Source: Phenylobacterium sp. (lineage in GTDB: Bacteria; Pseudomonadota; Alphaproteobacteria; Caulobacterales; Caulobacteraceae). Taken from it: a DNA stretch of 64,000 bases. The stretch spans positions 124,001-188,000 of the forward strand of contig NZ_JACESE010000008.1 of NCBI RefSeq assembly GCF_013911965.1, given 5' to 3'. Made by a program: the position numbers and the translations under genes. Shown here one piece after another: positions 1-9,175 of this stretch. The stretch's first letter is position 1; the number at the start of each line of letters is the position of its first letter. The notes beneath the pieces were generated by a model, which was not told the DNA's origin, did not search any database, and saw nothing but the letters and a program-made list of their open reading frames with translations.

Positions 1-97
1 GGAATAGACGCGCGGCGGCGGATTGCGGTCAGGGGCGCCAATCTCTGGCGAGCGCGTTATTGAATGCGCTCAGCGAACGTGTTCCGTAAGCGCCGCC

Positions 98-562
98 ATG
101 ACCTCCCCCCCGGATACCCGCCGCGTCGCCAACCGCATCCTCGCCTATGAGGCCGTGCAGCTGATGAGCCGGTTCGCCCACGCGAACGGCGGCGACCTGA
201 TCGCCCTGCTCGTCTTCACCGGCGTCTGGACCTCCAACACCGCCCATCTGCGGAACGAGCGCAGCCGCTACGCCGGGCTGCACGACATCCCGCCCGACTC
301 CCAGCGCCGCCCGATCAGCGAGGCCGCCCTCTCCGACCTGCTGTGCATTCCGCGCGACATCCAGGACCGCTATGTCGCGGCCCTGGTGGCCGATGGCGTG
401 ATGGAGCGGCGGGGCGGCGGACTCGTGGTGCCTGCGGCGGTGTTCACGCGGCCGGAGATGCTGGCCGGCACGAACGAGATCTACGCCCGCCTGGTGGAGA
501 TGCTGGCCCGCCTGCGCAACGCCGGCTTCACGGTCGGACCGGACGATTCCCCGCAAAGCTGA
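98..562 (+). CDS. hypothetical protein, possible winged-helix
   Basis: A protein of 154 residues that I do not recognise. The frame is open further upstream, but the ATG at 98 gives a sensible N-terminus (MTSPPDTRRVANRIL). Residues about 75-120 (ISEAALSDLLCIPRD then VADGVMERRGGG) look like a recognition helix followed by a beta wing, so a winged-helix DNA-binding fold is plausible. A hydrophobic stretch near residues 35-45 (LIALLVFTGVW) is more likely a buried helix than a membrane segment. No signal peptide is visible. The gene stands alone on this strand. Function is unassigned and the winged-helix suggestion is inference from pattern only. Confidence 0.6.
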   Translation: MTSPPDTRRVANRILAYEAVQLMSRFAHANGGDLIALLVFTGVWTSNTAHLRNERSRYAGLHDIPPDSQRRPISEAALSDLLCIPRDIQDRYVAALVADGVMERRGGGLVVPAAVFTRPEMLAGTNEIYARLVEMLARLRNAGFTVGPDDSPQS

Positions 563-631
563 CGTCTGCGTCACGCTTGCGCGGCCCGGGCCGCCTTGGT
601 TAGGTGCCGGCTCCATAAACGGGAGGACGTC

Positions 632-925
632 ATGTCCGCGGACGGCAACTGGAAGATCACGATCAACACGCCGATGGGCGCCCAGACGGTGGATGCGAAC
701 ATCACCACCAACGGCGACACCTTCACCGGCACCACCTCGGGCCAGATGGGCACCCAGACGGTGGAAGGTAAGGTCAACGGCGACACCCTGACCTGGTCCA
801 CCCAGATCAGCCAGCCCATGCCCATGACGCTGGAATTCGAGGCCACGGTCAGCGGCGACACCATGAACGGCAACGTCAAGCTGGGCGCCTTCGGCTCCGC
901 CCCGCTCACCGGCGTCCGCGCCTGA
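632..925 (+). CDS. small beta-rich hypothetical protein
   Basis: A 97-residue protein beginning at the ATG at 632, preceded by a good ribosome site (GGGAGG at 621-626). The product is rich in Thr, Gly and Asn and alternates short polar strands (GNWKITINTPMG, TVEGKVNGDTLTW, MTLEFEATVSGD), which suggests an all-beta barrel or sandwich, perhaps lipocalin-like. There is no signal peptide or cysteine. The repeated pattern of G-D-T-[LFM] (GDTFTG, GDTLTW, GDTMNG) recurs three times, so the protein may be built from three related hairpins. Function unknown. Confidence 0.7.
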   Translation: MSADGNWKITINTPMGAQTVDANITTNGDTFTGTTSGQMGTQTVEGKVNGDTLTWSTQISQPMPMTLEFEATVSGDTMNGNVKLGAFGSAPLTGVRA

Positions 926-966
926 GATGGCGAGGGGCGGTCGCGCGGATGCGCGGCCGCCCGTCT

Positions 967-1719
967 TCAGAAGCCCGGATAGGCCGCGCGCATGACGGCG
1001 GCGACATAGGCGACATAGGCCTTGGGATCCCCGCCCCGGGTCTTGGCGTCCACCTCGATGGCCTCGGCCCGCGTCTGCGCCCAGCGCGGCAGCAGCCCGG
1101 CCTCGCAAGCGGCCCTGAGCCGCGGCCCCAGCTTCTCTTCCTCCGGCTTGCCGCCGAACACGCCGCGGCGCGGCGCGGCCGAGACGCCGATGTCCTTCAG
1201 CACGTCGAGCAGCAGCCAGCGACAACCGGCGCTGACGCCCTCGTCGTTCCGCCCCTTCTCGGCGTCCTCCCAGAGCGGCCGCAGAGTCTTTAGGAACTTC
1301 TCCGGCGCCGAAGGCGGCAGGTTGGGCCCGGGCGGCGGCTTCGGCGTCACGACCCTGCACTCGCTGACCTCGTTGGCCTCCAGCCGTCCCACGGCCCGCC
1401 GCGCCGGCGTGCGATGCCGGGGCAGGAGGTCGGCGAGCGTTTCGCCCCTCATCTTGAGCTCCAGGAAGACGGGCTGGTCGCAGGCCGCGCAGACGGCCGA
1501 GAAGATCCCCCAGGCCTCAGCCGGGACCGGCGCGCGCAGGAGCAGGCTCTCGGCGGCCTCGCTGCGCCCGGCCGGCGGTCGCCAGCGCACGAACATCTCC
1601 GGCGCCGCCGCGGTCTTGCCGTGGCAGAACGGGCAAACGATCGGAAACAGCGCCCCCACGCCTCTCCCCACTCCTGGCGGACCAAAGTCGCCGAACCCAA
1701 CCGCGCGCAGCTTAACCAT
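967..1719 (-). CDS. zinc-ribbon hypothetical protein
   Basis: A 250-residue protein starting at the ATG whose A is at 1719. Two Cys pairs, CPFC near residue 29 and CAAC near residue 80, are spaced as in a split zinc ribbon. The C-terminal two thirds is charged and helical (FLKTLRPLWEDAEKGRN, AACEAGLLPRWAQTRAEA), broadly resembling DUF4145-type proteins where a zinc ribbon precedes a helical domain. That family match is tentative. An in-frame GTG a few codons inside is an alternative start. It is divergent from prfA, with about 100 bp between them for both promoters. Confidence 0.6.
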   Translation of the reverse strand: MVKLRAVGFGDFGPPGVGRGVGALFPIVCPFCHGKTAAAPEMFVRWRPPAGRSEAAESLLLRAPVPAEAWGIFSAVCAACDQPVFLELKMRGETLADLLPRHRTPARRAVGRLEANEVSECRVVTPKPPPGPNLPPSAPEKFLKTLRPLWEDAEKGRNDEGVSAGCRWLLLDVLKDIGVSAAPRRGVFGGKPEEEKLGPRLRAACEAGLLPRWAQTRAEAIEVDAKTRGGDPKAYVAYVAAVMRAAYPGF

Positions 1720-1818
1720 AGGTCGGGCGCGACAGGCGAGCCTGTTCGCGCGCCAGGTTTGTCGGCGCCGGCGTCCGGAGCTAGAAGAGCCTCCCGCTTC
1801 AACAGGTGACCGACCAAA

Positions 1819-2898
1819 GTGCGACTTCCCCAGGCCCGCCTCGACCAGGTGATCGACCGGTTCCACGAGATCGAAGCGCGGATGGGCGCAGCCTCCGACG
1901 GCGCGGAGATCGTGCGCCTGTCGAAGGAGCACGCCGAACTGAAGCCGGTGGCCGAGGCCGTCGAGGCCCTCGTCCGCGCCCGCAAGGAAGCGCCGGACCT
2001 GGAGCAGATGCTGCGCAGCGGCGACGCCGAAATGGCCGCCCTGGCGCGCGAAGAGCTCGACGCCCTCGAGGAGAGGATCCCCGAACTCGAGCATCAGGTG
2101 GCCCTGCTGCTCGCGCCCAAGGACAAGGACGAGAACGCCTCCGCCATCCTGGAGGTGCGCGCCGGCACGGGCGGGGACGAGGCGGCCCTCTTCGCCGGCG
2201 ACCTGTTCCGCATGTACCAGCGCTATGCGCAGAACCGCGGCTGGAAGGTGGAGATCGACAGCGTGTCCGAAGGCGAGGTCGGCGGCTACAAGGAGATCAT
2301 CGCCTCCATCACCGGCGACGGCGTGTTCGGACGGCTGAAGTTCGAAAGCGGCGTCCACCGGGTGCAGCGGGTGCCGGAAACCGAGGCCGGCGGCCGCATC
2401 CACACCTCGGCCGCCACGGTCGCGGTGCTGCCCGAGGTCGAGGATGTCGAGATCGAGATCAACGACGCCGACCTGCGCATCGACACCTATCGCTCCTCCG
2501 GCGCCGGCGGGCAGCACGTGAACAAGACCGACTCCGCCGTACGCATCACCCACCTGCCCACCGGCATCGTGGTCACCTCCTCGGAGAAGTCGCAGCACCA
2601 GAACCGGGCGCGCGCCATGAAGGTGCTGCAGGCCCGGCTCTACGAGATGCAGCGTGAGGCCCTGGACACCGCCCGGGCCGATGCGCGCAAGAGCCAGGTG
2701 GGCTCCGGCGACCGTTCCGAACGGATCCGCACCTACAACTTCCCGCAGGGGCGCGTAACCGACCACCGCATCAACCTGACCCTCTACAACCTCGCCAAGG
2801 TGATGGAGGGCGAGGCGCTCGACGACGTCATCGAGCCCCTGATCGCCGAGGATCAGGCCGCGCGGCTGGCGGCCTTGGAGGAAGAACTGGGCGGCTGA
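1819..2898 (+). CDS. prfA: peptide chain release factor 1
   Basis: RF1 recognises UAA and UAG in the ribosomal A site and triggers peptidyl-tRNA hydrolysis. The 359-residue length is standard. The catalytic GGQ lies at residues 230-232 within [20 protein letters not shown]; Gln232 is the residue methylated by PrmC, which is encoded about 2 kb downstream. The tripeptide that reads the stop codon appears as PET ([18 protein letters not shown]), a variant of the usual PxT. The start is a GTG at 1819. The 3' end overlaps the convergent yihY-type gene by 46 bp. Confidence 0.97.
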   Translation: MRLPQARLDQVIDRFHEIEARMGAASDGAEIVRLSKEHAELKPVAEAVEALVRARKEAPDLEQMLRSGDAEMAALAREELDALEERIPELEHQVALLLAPKDKDENASAILEVRAGTGGDEAALFAGDLFRMYQRYAQNRGWKVEIDSVSEGEVGGYKEIIASITGDGVFGRLKFESGVHRVQRVPETEAGGRIHTSAATVAVLPEVEDVEIEINDADLRIDTYRSSGAGGQHVNKTDSAVRITHLPTGIVVTSSEKSQHQNRARAMKVLQARLYEMQREALDTARADARKSQVGSGDRSERIRTYNFPQGRVTDHRINLTLYNLAKVMEGEALDDVIEPLIAEDQAARLAALEEELGG

Positions 2899-4190
2899 CG
2901 TCCGGCCGGCGCCCCGTCCTCCCGCGCCCGGGCCTCCTCATGCGCCTGGGCCGCCTGCTCCGGATCGGCGGGCTTCTGCAGCCGGTGATAGAGGCGCAGG
3001 CCGAAGGTCCGGCCGCCGCGCCAGACGAGCCCCAGCGCTTCGACGAGGGTGGTGTTCAGCGCCAGCCCCACCGTGTCGGCCATGGTGGCGCCGCGCTGTC
3101 CGAGGGGCTGCTCGGGCCCGGTGGTGGAGTCGAGCGCGGTCTGGTGCTCGATCTCGGCGTTCAGCTCCGCCCCCAGCAGGACCACCATGACCGAGAACCA
3201 GATCCACATCATGAAGCCGATGACGGCGCCGAGGGAGCCATAGGTGGCGTCGTAGTTGGCGACGTTGTTCAGGAACCAGGAGAAGCCCAGGGATCCGCCC
3301 AGCCAGAGGACGGAGGCGAACGCCCCGCCCGGCGCCACCCATCGCCAGCGGGCGAGGCTGCGGCAGGGGCCGTAGCGGTAGAGCATGGTGAAGGCCGCCG
3401 CCGCCGCGGCCAGCAGGATGGCCCATCGCAGCGGGACCCAGATCGGCTCGAACTCGCCCAGCCCCACCATGCGCAGGACGATGGGCGCAGCCACCAGGAC
3501 GCCGGTGACCAGGATCATGAAGACGAGGAGGCCGAAGGTCGCCGCATAGGTGACGGCCATCAGCTGGATCACGTTGCGCTTCTCGAGCTCGTCATAGGCG
3601 ATGTTCACACCGTCGACGAGCGCCCGGGTGGCGTTGCTGGCCGTCCAGACCGAAAGCGCAAGGCTGACGGCGAAGGCGATGCTGAGATTGGCGCGGCGCT
3701 CCACGGCCAGACGCTTCATCTGTTCGCCCACGATGCTGACCACGTCGGCGGGAATGACCGTGGCCATCTGGTCCAGCTGGCGCTGGACCTGTCCGATGTC
3801 GGCGAAGAGGCCGTAGAGGGACACGAAGACGCCCAGCGCGGGCACGATCGCCAGCAGGGCGTAGAAGGTGACGCCGCCCGCCACGCGCGGCAGACGGTCG
3901 CGGCCGATCTCCTTCAGCGTCCGCCAGAGGACGTCCTTCCAGCCGTGCGGCGGGATGTGGCGCGGGTGGCGGGCCAGACGGCCCCGGCGCGGCTCCTGCA
4001 GATCCAGCGCCGCGGGCTCGGCCACGTCCTGCCGGCTCATGCCCGGCTGCGGCGCGGGCTGCGGCCGCCCTCTCCGCAGAGCCAGACCGGCCACGAGGAG
4101 CCACGGAGCGAGGGCGAAGGCGCGCCGGGCGAGCACGAGACCGCGCGGGGTGCGGGACGAGGGCGGGGCGGGAGGTCGGGCTGTGGCCAT
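2853..4190 (-). CDS. YihY/virulence factor BrkB family membrane protein
   Basis: An inner-membrane protein of the YihY/BrkB (UPF0761) family, once misnamed RNase BN; the molecular role is unknown. The start chosen is the ATG at 4190 ([15 protein letters not shown]). An N-terminal basic, Pro-rich stretch with one hydrophobic segment (about residues 25-38) is followed by the family core from about residue 95: [16 protein letters not shown], then [16 protein letters not shown] and [20 protein letters not shown] with [20 protein letters not shown]. About six membrane helices are visible. The C-terminus is a charged cytoplasmic tail. Its last 46 bp overlap prfA tail to tail. Confidence 0.88.
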   Translation of the reverse strand: MATARPPAPPSSRTPRGLVLARRAFALAPWLLVAGLALRRGRPQPAPQPGMSRQDVAEPAALDLQEPRRGRLARHPRHIPPHGWKDVLWRTLKEIGRDRLPRVAGGVTFYALLAIVPALGVFVSLYGLFADIGQVQRQLDQMATVIPADVVSIVGEQMKRLAVERRANLSIAFAVSLALSVWTASNATRALVDGVNIAYDELEKRNVIQLMAVTYAATFGLLVFMILVTGVLVAAPIVLRMVGLGEFEPIWVPLRWAILLAAAAAAFTMLYRYGPCRSLARWRWVAPGGAFASVLWLGGSLGFSWFLNNVANYDATYGSLGAVIGFMMWIWFSVMVVLLGAELNAEIEHQTALDSTTGPEQPLGQRGATMADTVGLALNTTLVEALGLVWRGGRTFGLRLYHRLQKPADPEQAAQAHEEARAREDGAPAGRQPPSSSSKAASRAA

Positions 4191-4276
4191 GGTCGTTGGC
4201 GAAAACCCGACAACAGGCGGCGCCGTTCCGAACGGCCTGGCTTGTGGCGAGGTCAAGCTTGCGGCAACAGGGGCCC

Positions 4277-5050
4277 ATGTCCGGCCAGATCGCAGCCCTC
4301 TACCGCCACCCCGTGAAGGGATTCACGCCCGAGCGCCTGTCCCGGGCCGAGTTGTCGGCGGGCGCCCCCTTCCCCGGCGATCGCCTCTACGCCGTCGAGA
4401 ACGGGCCCTCCGGCTTCGACCCGACGGCTCCGGCCTTCACGCCCAAGCAGAAGTTCACGGTCCTGGCGGCCATTCCCGCGGTCGCCAAGGCCCGCACGCG
4501 GCTGGACGAGGCCACGGGCCTCTTCCACGCCGAAGCGGCCGGCGTGGGCGCCGTCTCCGCCGACCTCACCGACGAGGCCGGGCGCGCGGCTCTGGCGGAG
4601 TGGCTCACCAGGCTGCTGGGCGAGGCCGCCGCTGGGCCCCTGAAGGTGGTGCATGCCGAGGGCCACCGCTTCATGGACCATCCGCGGGGCGACGTCTCCA
4701 TCGTCAACCTCGCCAGCGTCCGCGACCTGGAGCAGAAGATCGGCCGCCCGATCGATCCGCTGCGCTTTCGTGCGAACATCTATGTCGACGGCTGGGCCCC
4801 GTGGGCGGAGAACCAGTGGACCGGCCGCGAGCTGATGGTCGGCTGGGCCAGGGCGCGGGTCTTCAAGCCGATCGTCCGCTGTGCGGCGACCCATGTGGAT
4901 CCGCAGACGGCCGAGCGTGATTTGGATGTGGTGAAGGCCCTGTACGACAACTACGGCCACATGTTCTGCGGAATCTACGTGCATGTCGTGGCGGGCGGTT
5001 CGGTCAGTCCGGGCGACGCCTGCACCGCTCCCGCCGCCAAGGAGGGCTGA
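4277..5050 (+). CDS. MOSC domain-containing protein
   Basis: A 257-residue protein with an N-terminal MOSC beta-barrel segment (IAALYRHPVKGFTPERL) and a C-terminal MOSC domain. MOSC proteins handle molybdenum cofactor or its sulfur. The conserved cysteine is C202 in FKPIVRCAATHVDPQT, the position expected to carry sulfur or bind Mo cofactor. No aminotransferase domain is fused, so this resembles the stand-alone YcbX/mARC-like group. The ATG at 4277 gives the typical MSGQIAALYRHPVKG start. It is followed 4 bp later by prmC, so the two are probably cotranscribed. A Mo-dependent oxidase (56953-60658) is encoded elsewhere in the window, but no link is shown. Confidence 0.9.
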   Translation: MSGQIAALYRHPVKGFTPERLSRAELSAGAPFPGDRLYAVENGPSGFDPTAPAFTPKQKFTVLAAIPAVAKARTRLDEATGLFHAEAAGVGAVSADLTDEAGRAALAEWLTRLLGEAAAGPLKVVHAEGHRFMDHPRGDVSIVNLASVRDLEQKIGRPIDPLRFRANIYVDGWAPWAENQWTGRELMVGWARARVFKPIVRCAATHVDPQTAERDLDVVKALYDNYGHMFCGIYVHVVAGGSVSPGDACTAPAAKEG

Positions 5051-5054
5051 GGCC

Positions 5055-5924
5055 ATGGCCATGAACCTGTTGCAGGCCTGGGGCGCGGCCAAGAAGCGCC
5101 TGGAGGCTGCGGGCCTCGCCGGCCCGGTGATCGACGCCCGCCTGCTGGTCGAGGCCGCGGCCGAGGCCACCCGGATCGACATCGTCACCGATCCCTATCG
5201 GGCCCTGACGCCGCAGCAGGAAGCCACGCTGGAGGACTATCTGGCCCGCCGGGAGCGGCGCGAACCCGTCAGCCATATCCTGGGCCGCAAGGGCTTCTGG
5301 AAGATCATGCTGCAGGTGACGCCCGACGTCCTGACGCCGCGGCCCGACACCGAGTGCGTGGTCGACGCCGCCCTGAAGGCGATCCCCGAGTTCGAGCGGT
5401 TCTCGATGCTGGACCTGGGCGTGGGGTCGGGCGCCATCATCCTGGCGATCCTGGCCGAGCGGCCGAACGCCAAGGGGCTGGGGATCGACGTGTCCGAGGA
5501 GGCCCTGGCGGTGGCCCGCGACAACGCCGCCCATCTGGGCCTGGGCGGCCGCGTGGCCCTGCTTCGCGGAGACTGGACGGCGGGACTGTCGGACGAGAGC
5601 TTCGACCTCGTCACCGCCAATCCGCCCTACATCGCCACCGACGTCATCGAGACCCTGGAGCCGGAAGTGCGCGTGCATGAGCCCCGGCTGGCGCTCGACG
5701 GCGGCCCCGACGGGCTGGACGCCTATCGCCGGCTCGCCCCGGAAATCCTCCGGGTCCTGAAGCCGGGCGGACTGTTCTTCGTGGAGATCGGCCACGACCA
5801 GAAACAGGCCGTGGAGGCGCTGTTCCGGGCGGCCGGCGCTGTGGACGTTTCGACACAGCAGGACCTCAGCGCGCTCGACCGGGTGGTGATGGGCAAAAAA
5901 AGACCCTTGGAAACTGCGGGCTGA
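5055..5924 (+). CDS. prmC: release factor glutamine N5-methyltransferase
   Basis: PrmC (HemK) transfers methyl from S-adenosylmethionine to the Gln of the GGQ motif in RF1 and RF2, raising termination efficiency. It has 289 residues. A helical N-terminal domain (to about 80) binds the factor. The Rossmann domain has motif I around MLDLGVGSGAIILAIL and the hallmark N189-P-P-Y192 that contacts the substrate glutamine. The ATG at 5055 lies 4 bp after the MOSC gene. Two codons on there is a second ATG. The substrate gene prfA is nearby, a common alphaproteobacterial arrangement interrupted here by yihY and MOSC genes. Confidence 0.95.
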   Translation: MAMNLLQAWGAAKKRLEAAGLAGPVIDARLLVEAAAEATRIDIVTDPYRALTPQQEATLEDYLARRERREPVSHILGRKGFWKIMLQVTPDVLTPRPDTECVVDAALKAIPEFERFSMLDLGVGSGAIILAILAERPNAKGLGIDVSEEALAVARDNAAHLGLGGRVALLRGDWTAGLSDESFDLVTANPPYIATDVIETLEPEVRVHEPRLALDGGPDGLDAYRRLAPEILRVLKPGGLFFVEIGHDQKQAVEALFRAAGAVDVSTQQDLSALDRVVMGKKRPLETAG

Positions 5925-6187
5925 ATCGCTACATCCATAAGCGTCTCCACCCAATTCGCCGGTGCGTCAGGCTCAGGTTCCGAAGTCTCGGGACGTCAGC
6001 CGCTCCGGCAGGCGCAGCGATCGAGTCAAGCGCGGCGCGCGCCCAGAGGTCCCGGGCGGAGGACAGGGAACATTTACGTCTTCAACACGGAACCTTGGGC
6101 GATCTCGCCCGATCCCGAGATGAGGCTTACGCAGCCGCACGGAGCTTGGGCGCACGCCCCGGCCGCGGCGCTGGACGGTTACCACAT
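5925..6187. other. 263-bp leader/intergenic region before DUF4167 gene
   Basis: No gene is supported here. The stretch holds two direct copies of GGAAC (6067-6071 and 6089-6093, 22 bp apart) and a compact inverted repeat GGGCGA-TC-TCGCCC (6097-6110). Neither GGAAC copy is followed by CGTT at 16-17 bp, so they are not EcfG promoters. The region probably contains the promoter and a structured 5' leader of the DUF4167 gene. Confidence 0.4.
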
Positions 6188-6988
6188 ATGAGAGATTTCA
6201 AGGGCATGAAGCGTCAACGCGGGCGCAATCGCGGCGGCGGCGGCGGGAAGCCTCAGCACAACGCCAACCGCGCCTTCGATTCGAACGGCCCTGAGGGCGT
6301 GAAGGTGCGCGGCAACGCCCAGCACGTCTTCGAGAAGTACCAGCAGCTGGCGCGAGATGCGACGTCTTCGGGCGACCGTGTCCTGGCGGAGAACTATCTC
6401 CAGCATGCCGAGCACTACTTCCGCCTGCTGCGCGCCATGCAGCCGCAGCGCTCGCCCAGCGATATTCTGGGCCGCGACCAGGCGTCCTCCGGCCTCGACA
6501 TCGATTTCGAGGACGAAAGCGGTCAGGCGCAGGTTTCGGACTCGACCGAGAACGGCGAGACCGAGGGCGGCAATGACGGCGAGGGCCGCGAGCGTGGCGG
6601 CCGTGAGCGCGAAGAGGCCCGCCGTGATCGCGGCGACCGCGACCGCAACGACCGCGAGGGCGGCCGCGAAGGCCGCCGCGACCGCTGGCGCGACCGGGAC
6701 GAGCGTCGCGACCGCGGCGAGCGTCAGGAGCGCGGCGAACGCGCCGAACGTCCCGACCCGATGGCGGTTGTGGAGCCCCAGGCGTCGCCCCTGGGCGGCG
6801 AAGGCGGCCAGGACGGTCCGATGCTGCGCGACGCCGAGGGCGGGGCCAGCGAAGCGCCGGCCTTCCTTCAGGCCCGGCCCGAACGCGACACCGGCGAGGA
6901 GCCGGCCCGCAAGCCGCGCCGTCGCCGCGCCCCGCGCAGCTTCGAAGGCGGCGAAGGGGCCTCGGCCAGCGAGACCGAAGAGGCCTGA
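6188..6988 (+). CDS. DUF4167 domain-containing protein
   Basis: A 266-residue protein with an alphaproteobacterial DUF4167 domain in the first 95 residues. The start is very basic and glycine-rich (MKRQRGRNRGGGGGKP), followed by the conserved block VRGNAQHVFEKYQQLARDA and ENYLQHAEHYFRLLRAM. The rest is low-complexity and highly charged (Arg/Glu/Asp/Gly repeats such as RDRGDRDRNDREGGRE), ending in a basic RRRRAPRSFEGG patch. Such composition suggests a nucleic-acid-associated, disordered protein; the function is not established. The ATG at 6188 is chosen over an upstream in-frame ATG because the family begins there. Transcription ends at the terminator at 7042-7080. Confidence 0.9.
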   Translation: MRDFKGMKRQRGRNRGGGGGKPQHNANRAFDSNGPEGVKVRGNAQHVFEKYQQLARDATSSGDRVLAENYLQHAEHYFRLLRAMQPQRSPSDILGRDQASSGLDIDFEDESGQAQVSDSTENGETEGGNDGEGRERGGREREEARRDRGDRDRNDREGGREGRRDRWRDRDERRDRGERQERGERAERPDPMAVVEPQASPLGGEGGQDGPMLRDAEGGASEAPAFLQARPERDTGEEPARKPRRRRAPRSFEGGEGASASETEEA

Positions 6989-7041
6989 TACGCAGAAGAG
7001 CGGCGCCCGACGGACGCCGCTCTCGCCATCCCAGACCAGGC

Positions 7042-7080
7042 GGCCCGGACCTCCGAAGAGGCCCGGGCCTTCTTTTTTCT
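7042..7080 (+). terminator. rho-independent terminator of the DUF4167 gene
   Basis: The stem GGCCCGG (7042-7048) pairs with CCGGGCC (7063-7069), extended inside by CCTC/GAGG around a CGAA tetraloop, with one A-C mismatch. It is followed by a T-rich run including six Ts (7073-7078). A second strong stem-loop without a T run, AGAGCGGCG / CGCCGCTCT (6997-7005 / 7015-7023), lies just upstream. The T run overlaps the stop codon of the convergent TonB receptor gene. Confidence 0.88.
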
Positions 7081-9139
7081 AGAAGGCGTAGCCGACGCCC
7101 ATCCGCAGGCTGCGGCCGGGCAGCGGCGCCAGGTCCTTGAGGAACGAGGCGTGTTCCCGCGCCTCGGTGTCGTTGAGGTTGCGGCCCTCCACGAAGACCT
7201 TGAAGCCGTCCGTCGGGCGGAAGACCAGCGAGGCGTTGATCATGCGGTAGCCGTCCGTCGGCAGCTCGCCTTCGGCCACGCGGTCCTGCTCGCCCACCTG
7301 GCGGACTTCCAGCGTGCCCGTCCACCAGCCCCGATCGAAGATGGCGCGCCCCGTGGCCGACCACGGCGGAATGCGCGCCGGCGGGCCAAGATCGGTGTCG
7401 CCGTGGACATAGTCGGCCGCGCCTTCGAGGGTGAAGCTCGACTCCCCTTGCGACCAGAGCCGGTAGGAGACCTCGGCCTCGCCGCCGTAGAACTCCGCGT
7501 CCGTCTGCCGATAGGCGTAGATCGGCAGCTCGCTCTCGGGATCCTCGGCCCCGGTCGGCCGCAGATCGATGAAGCCGTCGTACTGGACCGCGAAGGCGTG
7601 CAGGTCCAGGTCCCAGCGGGCGTCGCCGTAGTGCAGGGTCGCGTCGAAGGCGTAGGAGACCTCGGAGCCGAGGCTCGCATCCCCGACCTCGTATCCGCGC
7701 GTGGCGATGTGGGGACCGTCGGCGAAGAGCTCCGCCTCCGTCGGCGCACGGCCGGTCCGCGAGAGGCTCGCCCCCAGGAACCAGCCGTCGGCCGGGCGGA
7801 CGAAGGCGCCGAGGCTCGCCGAGACATTGTCGAAGTCCATCTCGGCCGCCGCGGTCTCCAGCGTCCGGCGGTCGAAGCGCAGGCCGCCTTCCAGGCCCCA
7901 GGCGTCCCGATCCAGCCGTTGCAGGGCGAACGCGCCGGTCTCGGTGATCTCCACCGAGGGGACATAGGCCTCCTCGCCGATGGCGGCGAAGTCGCGCGAC
8001 AGGGCCTGCAGGCCCACAGCCCCCTGCCAGCCGTCGCGATCGGGCTGGACGAGCTCCAGCCGGCCTTCCCAGCCCTCGGACTGGAAGCGGGTGGCCGGCG
8101 CGCCGTCCTCGATCTCCACGTGTTCGTAATCGGCATAGCCGCCGGAGAAGCGGATCTTCTCGAACGGCCCCAGGGCCATGTCGAGACCGCCACGGAGGTC
8201 GTAGCGGGTCTGCTGGAGGTCGATCTTCACGCCCTCCTCGGCGTGGCCCTCTTCCTCCTCGTGGTCGTCGCCGTCGTGGTCCTCGTCCTCGTGATCCTCG
8301 TCCTCGTGCTCATGCTCGTGGGCGTGTCCGGGGACGCCGTAGGTGGTGTCGGTCTGCTTGACGGCCACGCCGAGGAAGCCGCGGTCGCCGACATAGGAGA
8401 CGCCGCCGCCATAGCTGTTCAGCTCGACGGCCGTGTTCTCGACCGTGGACTCGACGGGGCCGAGATATTCCTCGCCCTCGGCCTCCAGCTGACGGCGCGA
8501 CTCCGGGCTGGTCGGAACCTCATAGTCGGCGCTCTGACGACGCAGGCCGTCGACGCTGAAGACCCACGGCCCCTGTCCGAACTTCAGAGCGCCGGAGGCC
8601 GTCTCGCCGCTGTCGCCGCTGGAAATGGCGCCCAGGACGCGGCCGGAGACGCCGTCCACCGGCTGTTCGGAGATGCGCTCGTCGATGACGTTGACCACGC
8701 CGCCGATGGCCGAGCCGCCATAGGCCAGGGCCGCCGAGCCGCGCAGCACCTCGATGCGCTTGGCTTCCTGCGGATCGACCGCCACCTGGTGGTCGGGGGA
8801 AAGCGCGCTGGCGTCGATCATGCCGACGCCGTTGGTGAGCACGAGCACGCGCGGACCGGCCAAGCCGCGGATCACCGGCCGGCTGGCGCCGGGACCGAAG
8901 AAGGTGGAGCGCACGCCCGGCAGGCCGTTCAGCACGTCTCCCAGGCCCGAAGAGGGGGCCAGGTCGAGGTCGTCGCGGGTGACCACGTCGACGCTCGTGG
9001 TCACCGAGTCCATCGAGACCACATAGGGTGCGGCGGTGACGATCACCTGCTCCACATCCACGGCCCGGTCGCGCGTCTGCGCCAGGGCCGGAGAGGCCGC
9101 GGCCATGGCCGCCGAGGTGAGAAGAAGAAGTCTGCGCAT
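7079..9139 (-). CDS. TonB-dependent receptor, probable zinc uptake (ZnuD-like)
   Basis: A 686-residue outer-membrane receptor. The first 21 residues form a signal peptide (MRRLLLLTSAAMAAASPALA). A TonB-box-like stretch (VEQVIVTA) and plug domain follow, with LNGLPGVRSTFFGPGASRP and RIEVLRGSAALAYGG typical of the family. The barrel ends in a terminal aromatic (GVGYAF). Residues about 268-303 form an extracellular-type insertion packed with His, Glu and Asp (HAHEHEHEDEDHEDED and on), as in ZnuD zinc receptors. The gene is divergent from a Zur-type regulator with a Zur-like box at 9176-9195, which supports induction under zinc starvation. Other divalent metals remain possible. Confidence 0.92.
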   Translation of the reverse strand: MRRLLLLTSAAMAAASPALAQTRDRAVDVEQVIVTAAPYVVSMDSVTTSVDVVTRDDLDLAPSSGLGDVLNGLPGVRSTFFGPGASRPVIRGLAGPRVLVLTNGVGMIDASALSPDHQVAVDPQEAKRIEVLRGSAALAYGGSAIGGVVNVIDERISEQPVDGVSGRVLGAISSGDSGETASGALKFGQGPWVFSVDGLRRQSADYEVPTSPESRRQLEAEGEEYLGPVESTVENTAVELNSYGGGVSYVGDRGFLGVAVKQTDTTYGVPGHAHEHEHEDEDHEDEDHDGDDHEEEEGHAEEGVKIDLQQTRYDLRGGLDMALGPFEKIRFSGGYADYEHVEIEDGAPATRFQSEGWEGRLELVQPDRDGWQGAVGLQALSRDFAAIGEEAYVPSVEITETGAFALQRLDRDAWGLEGGLRFDRRTLETAAAEMDFDNVSASLGAFVRPADGWFLGASLSRTGRAPTEAELFADGPHIATRGYEVGDASLGSEVSYAFDATLHYGDARWDLDLHAFAVQYDGFIDLRPTGAEDPESELPIYAYRQTDAEFYGGEAEVSYRLWSQGESSFTLEGAADYVHGDTDLGPPARIPPWSATGRAIFDRGWWTGTLEVRQVGEQDRVAEGELPTDGYRMINASLVFRPTDGFKVFVEGRNLNDTEAREHASFLKDLAPLPGRSLRMGVGYAF

Positions 9140-9175
9140 GCCGCACGCCCCGCTGAAACAGATCACCGACAAGTG

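Noticed and set aside
6061-6110. EcfG promoter before the DUF4167 gene (two GGAAC copies)
   Set aside because: Neither copy has CGTT 16-17 bp downstream.
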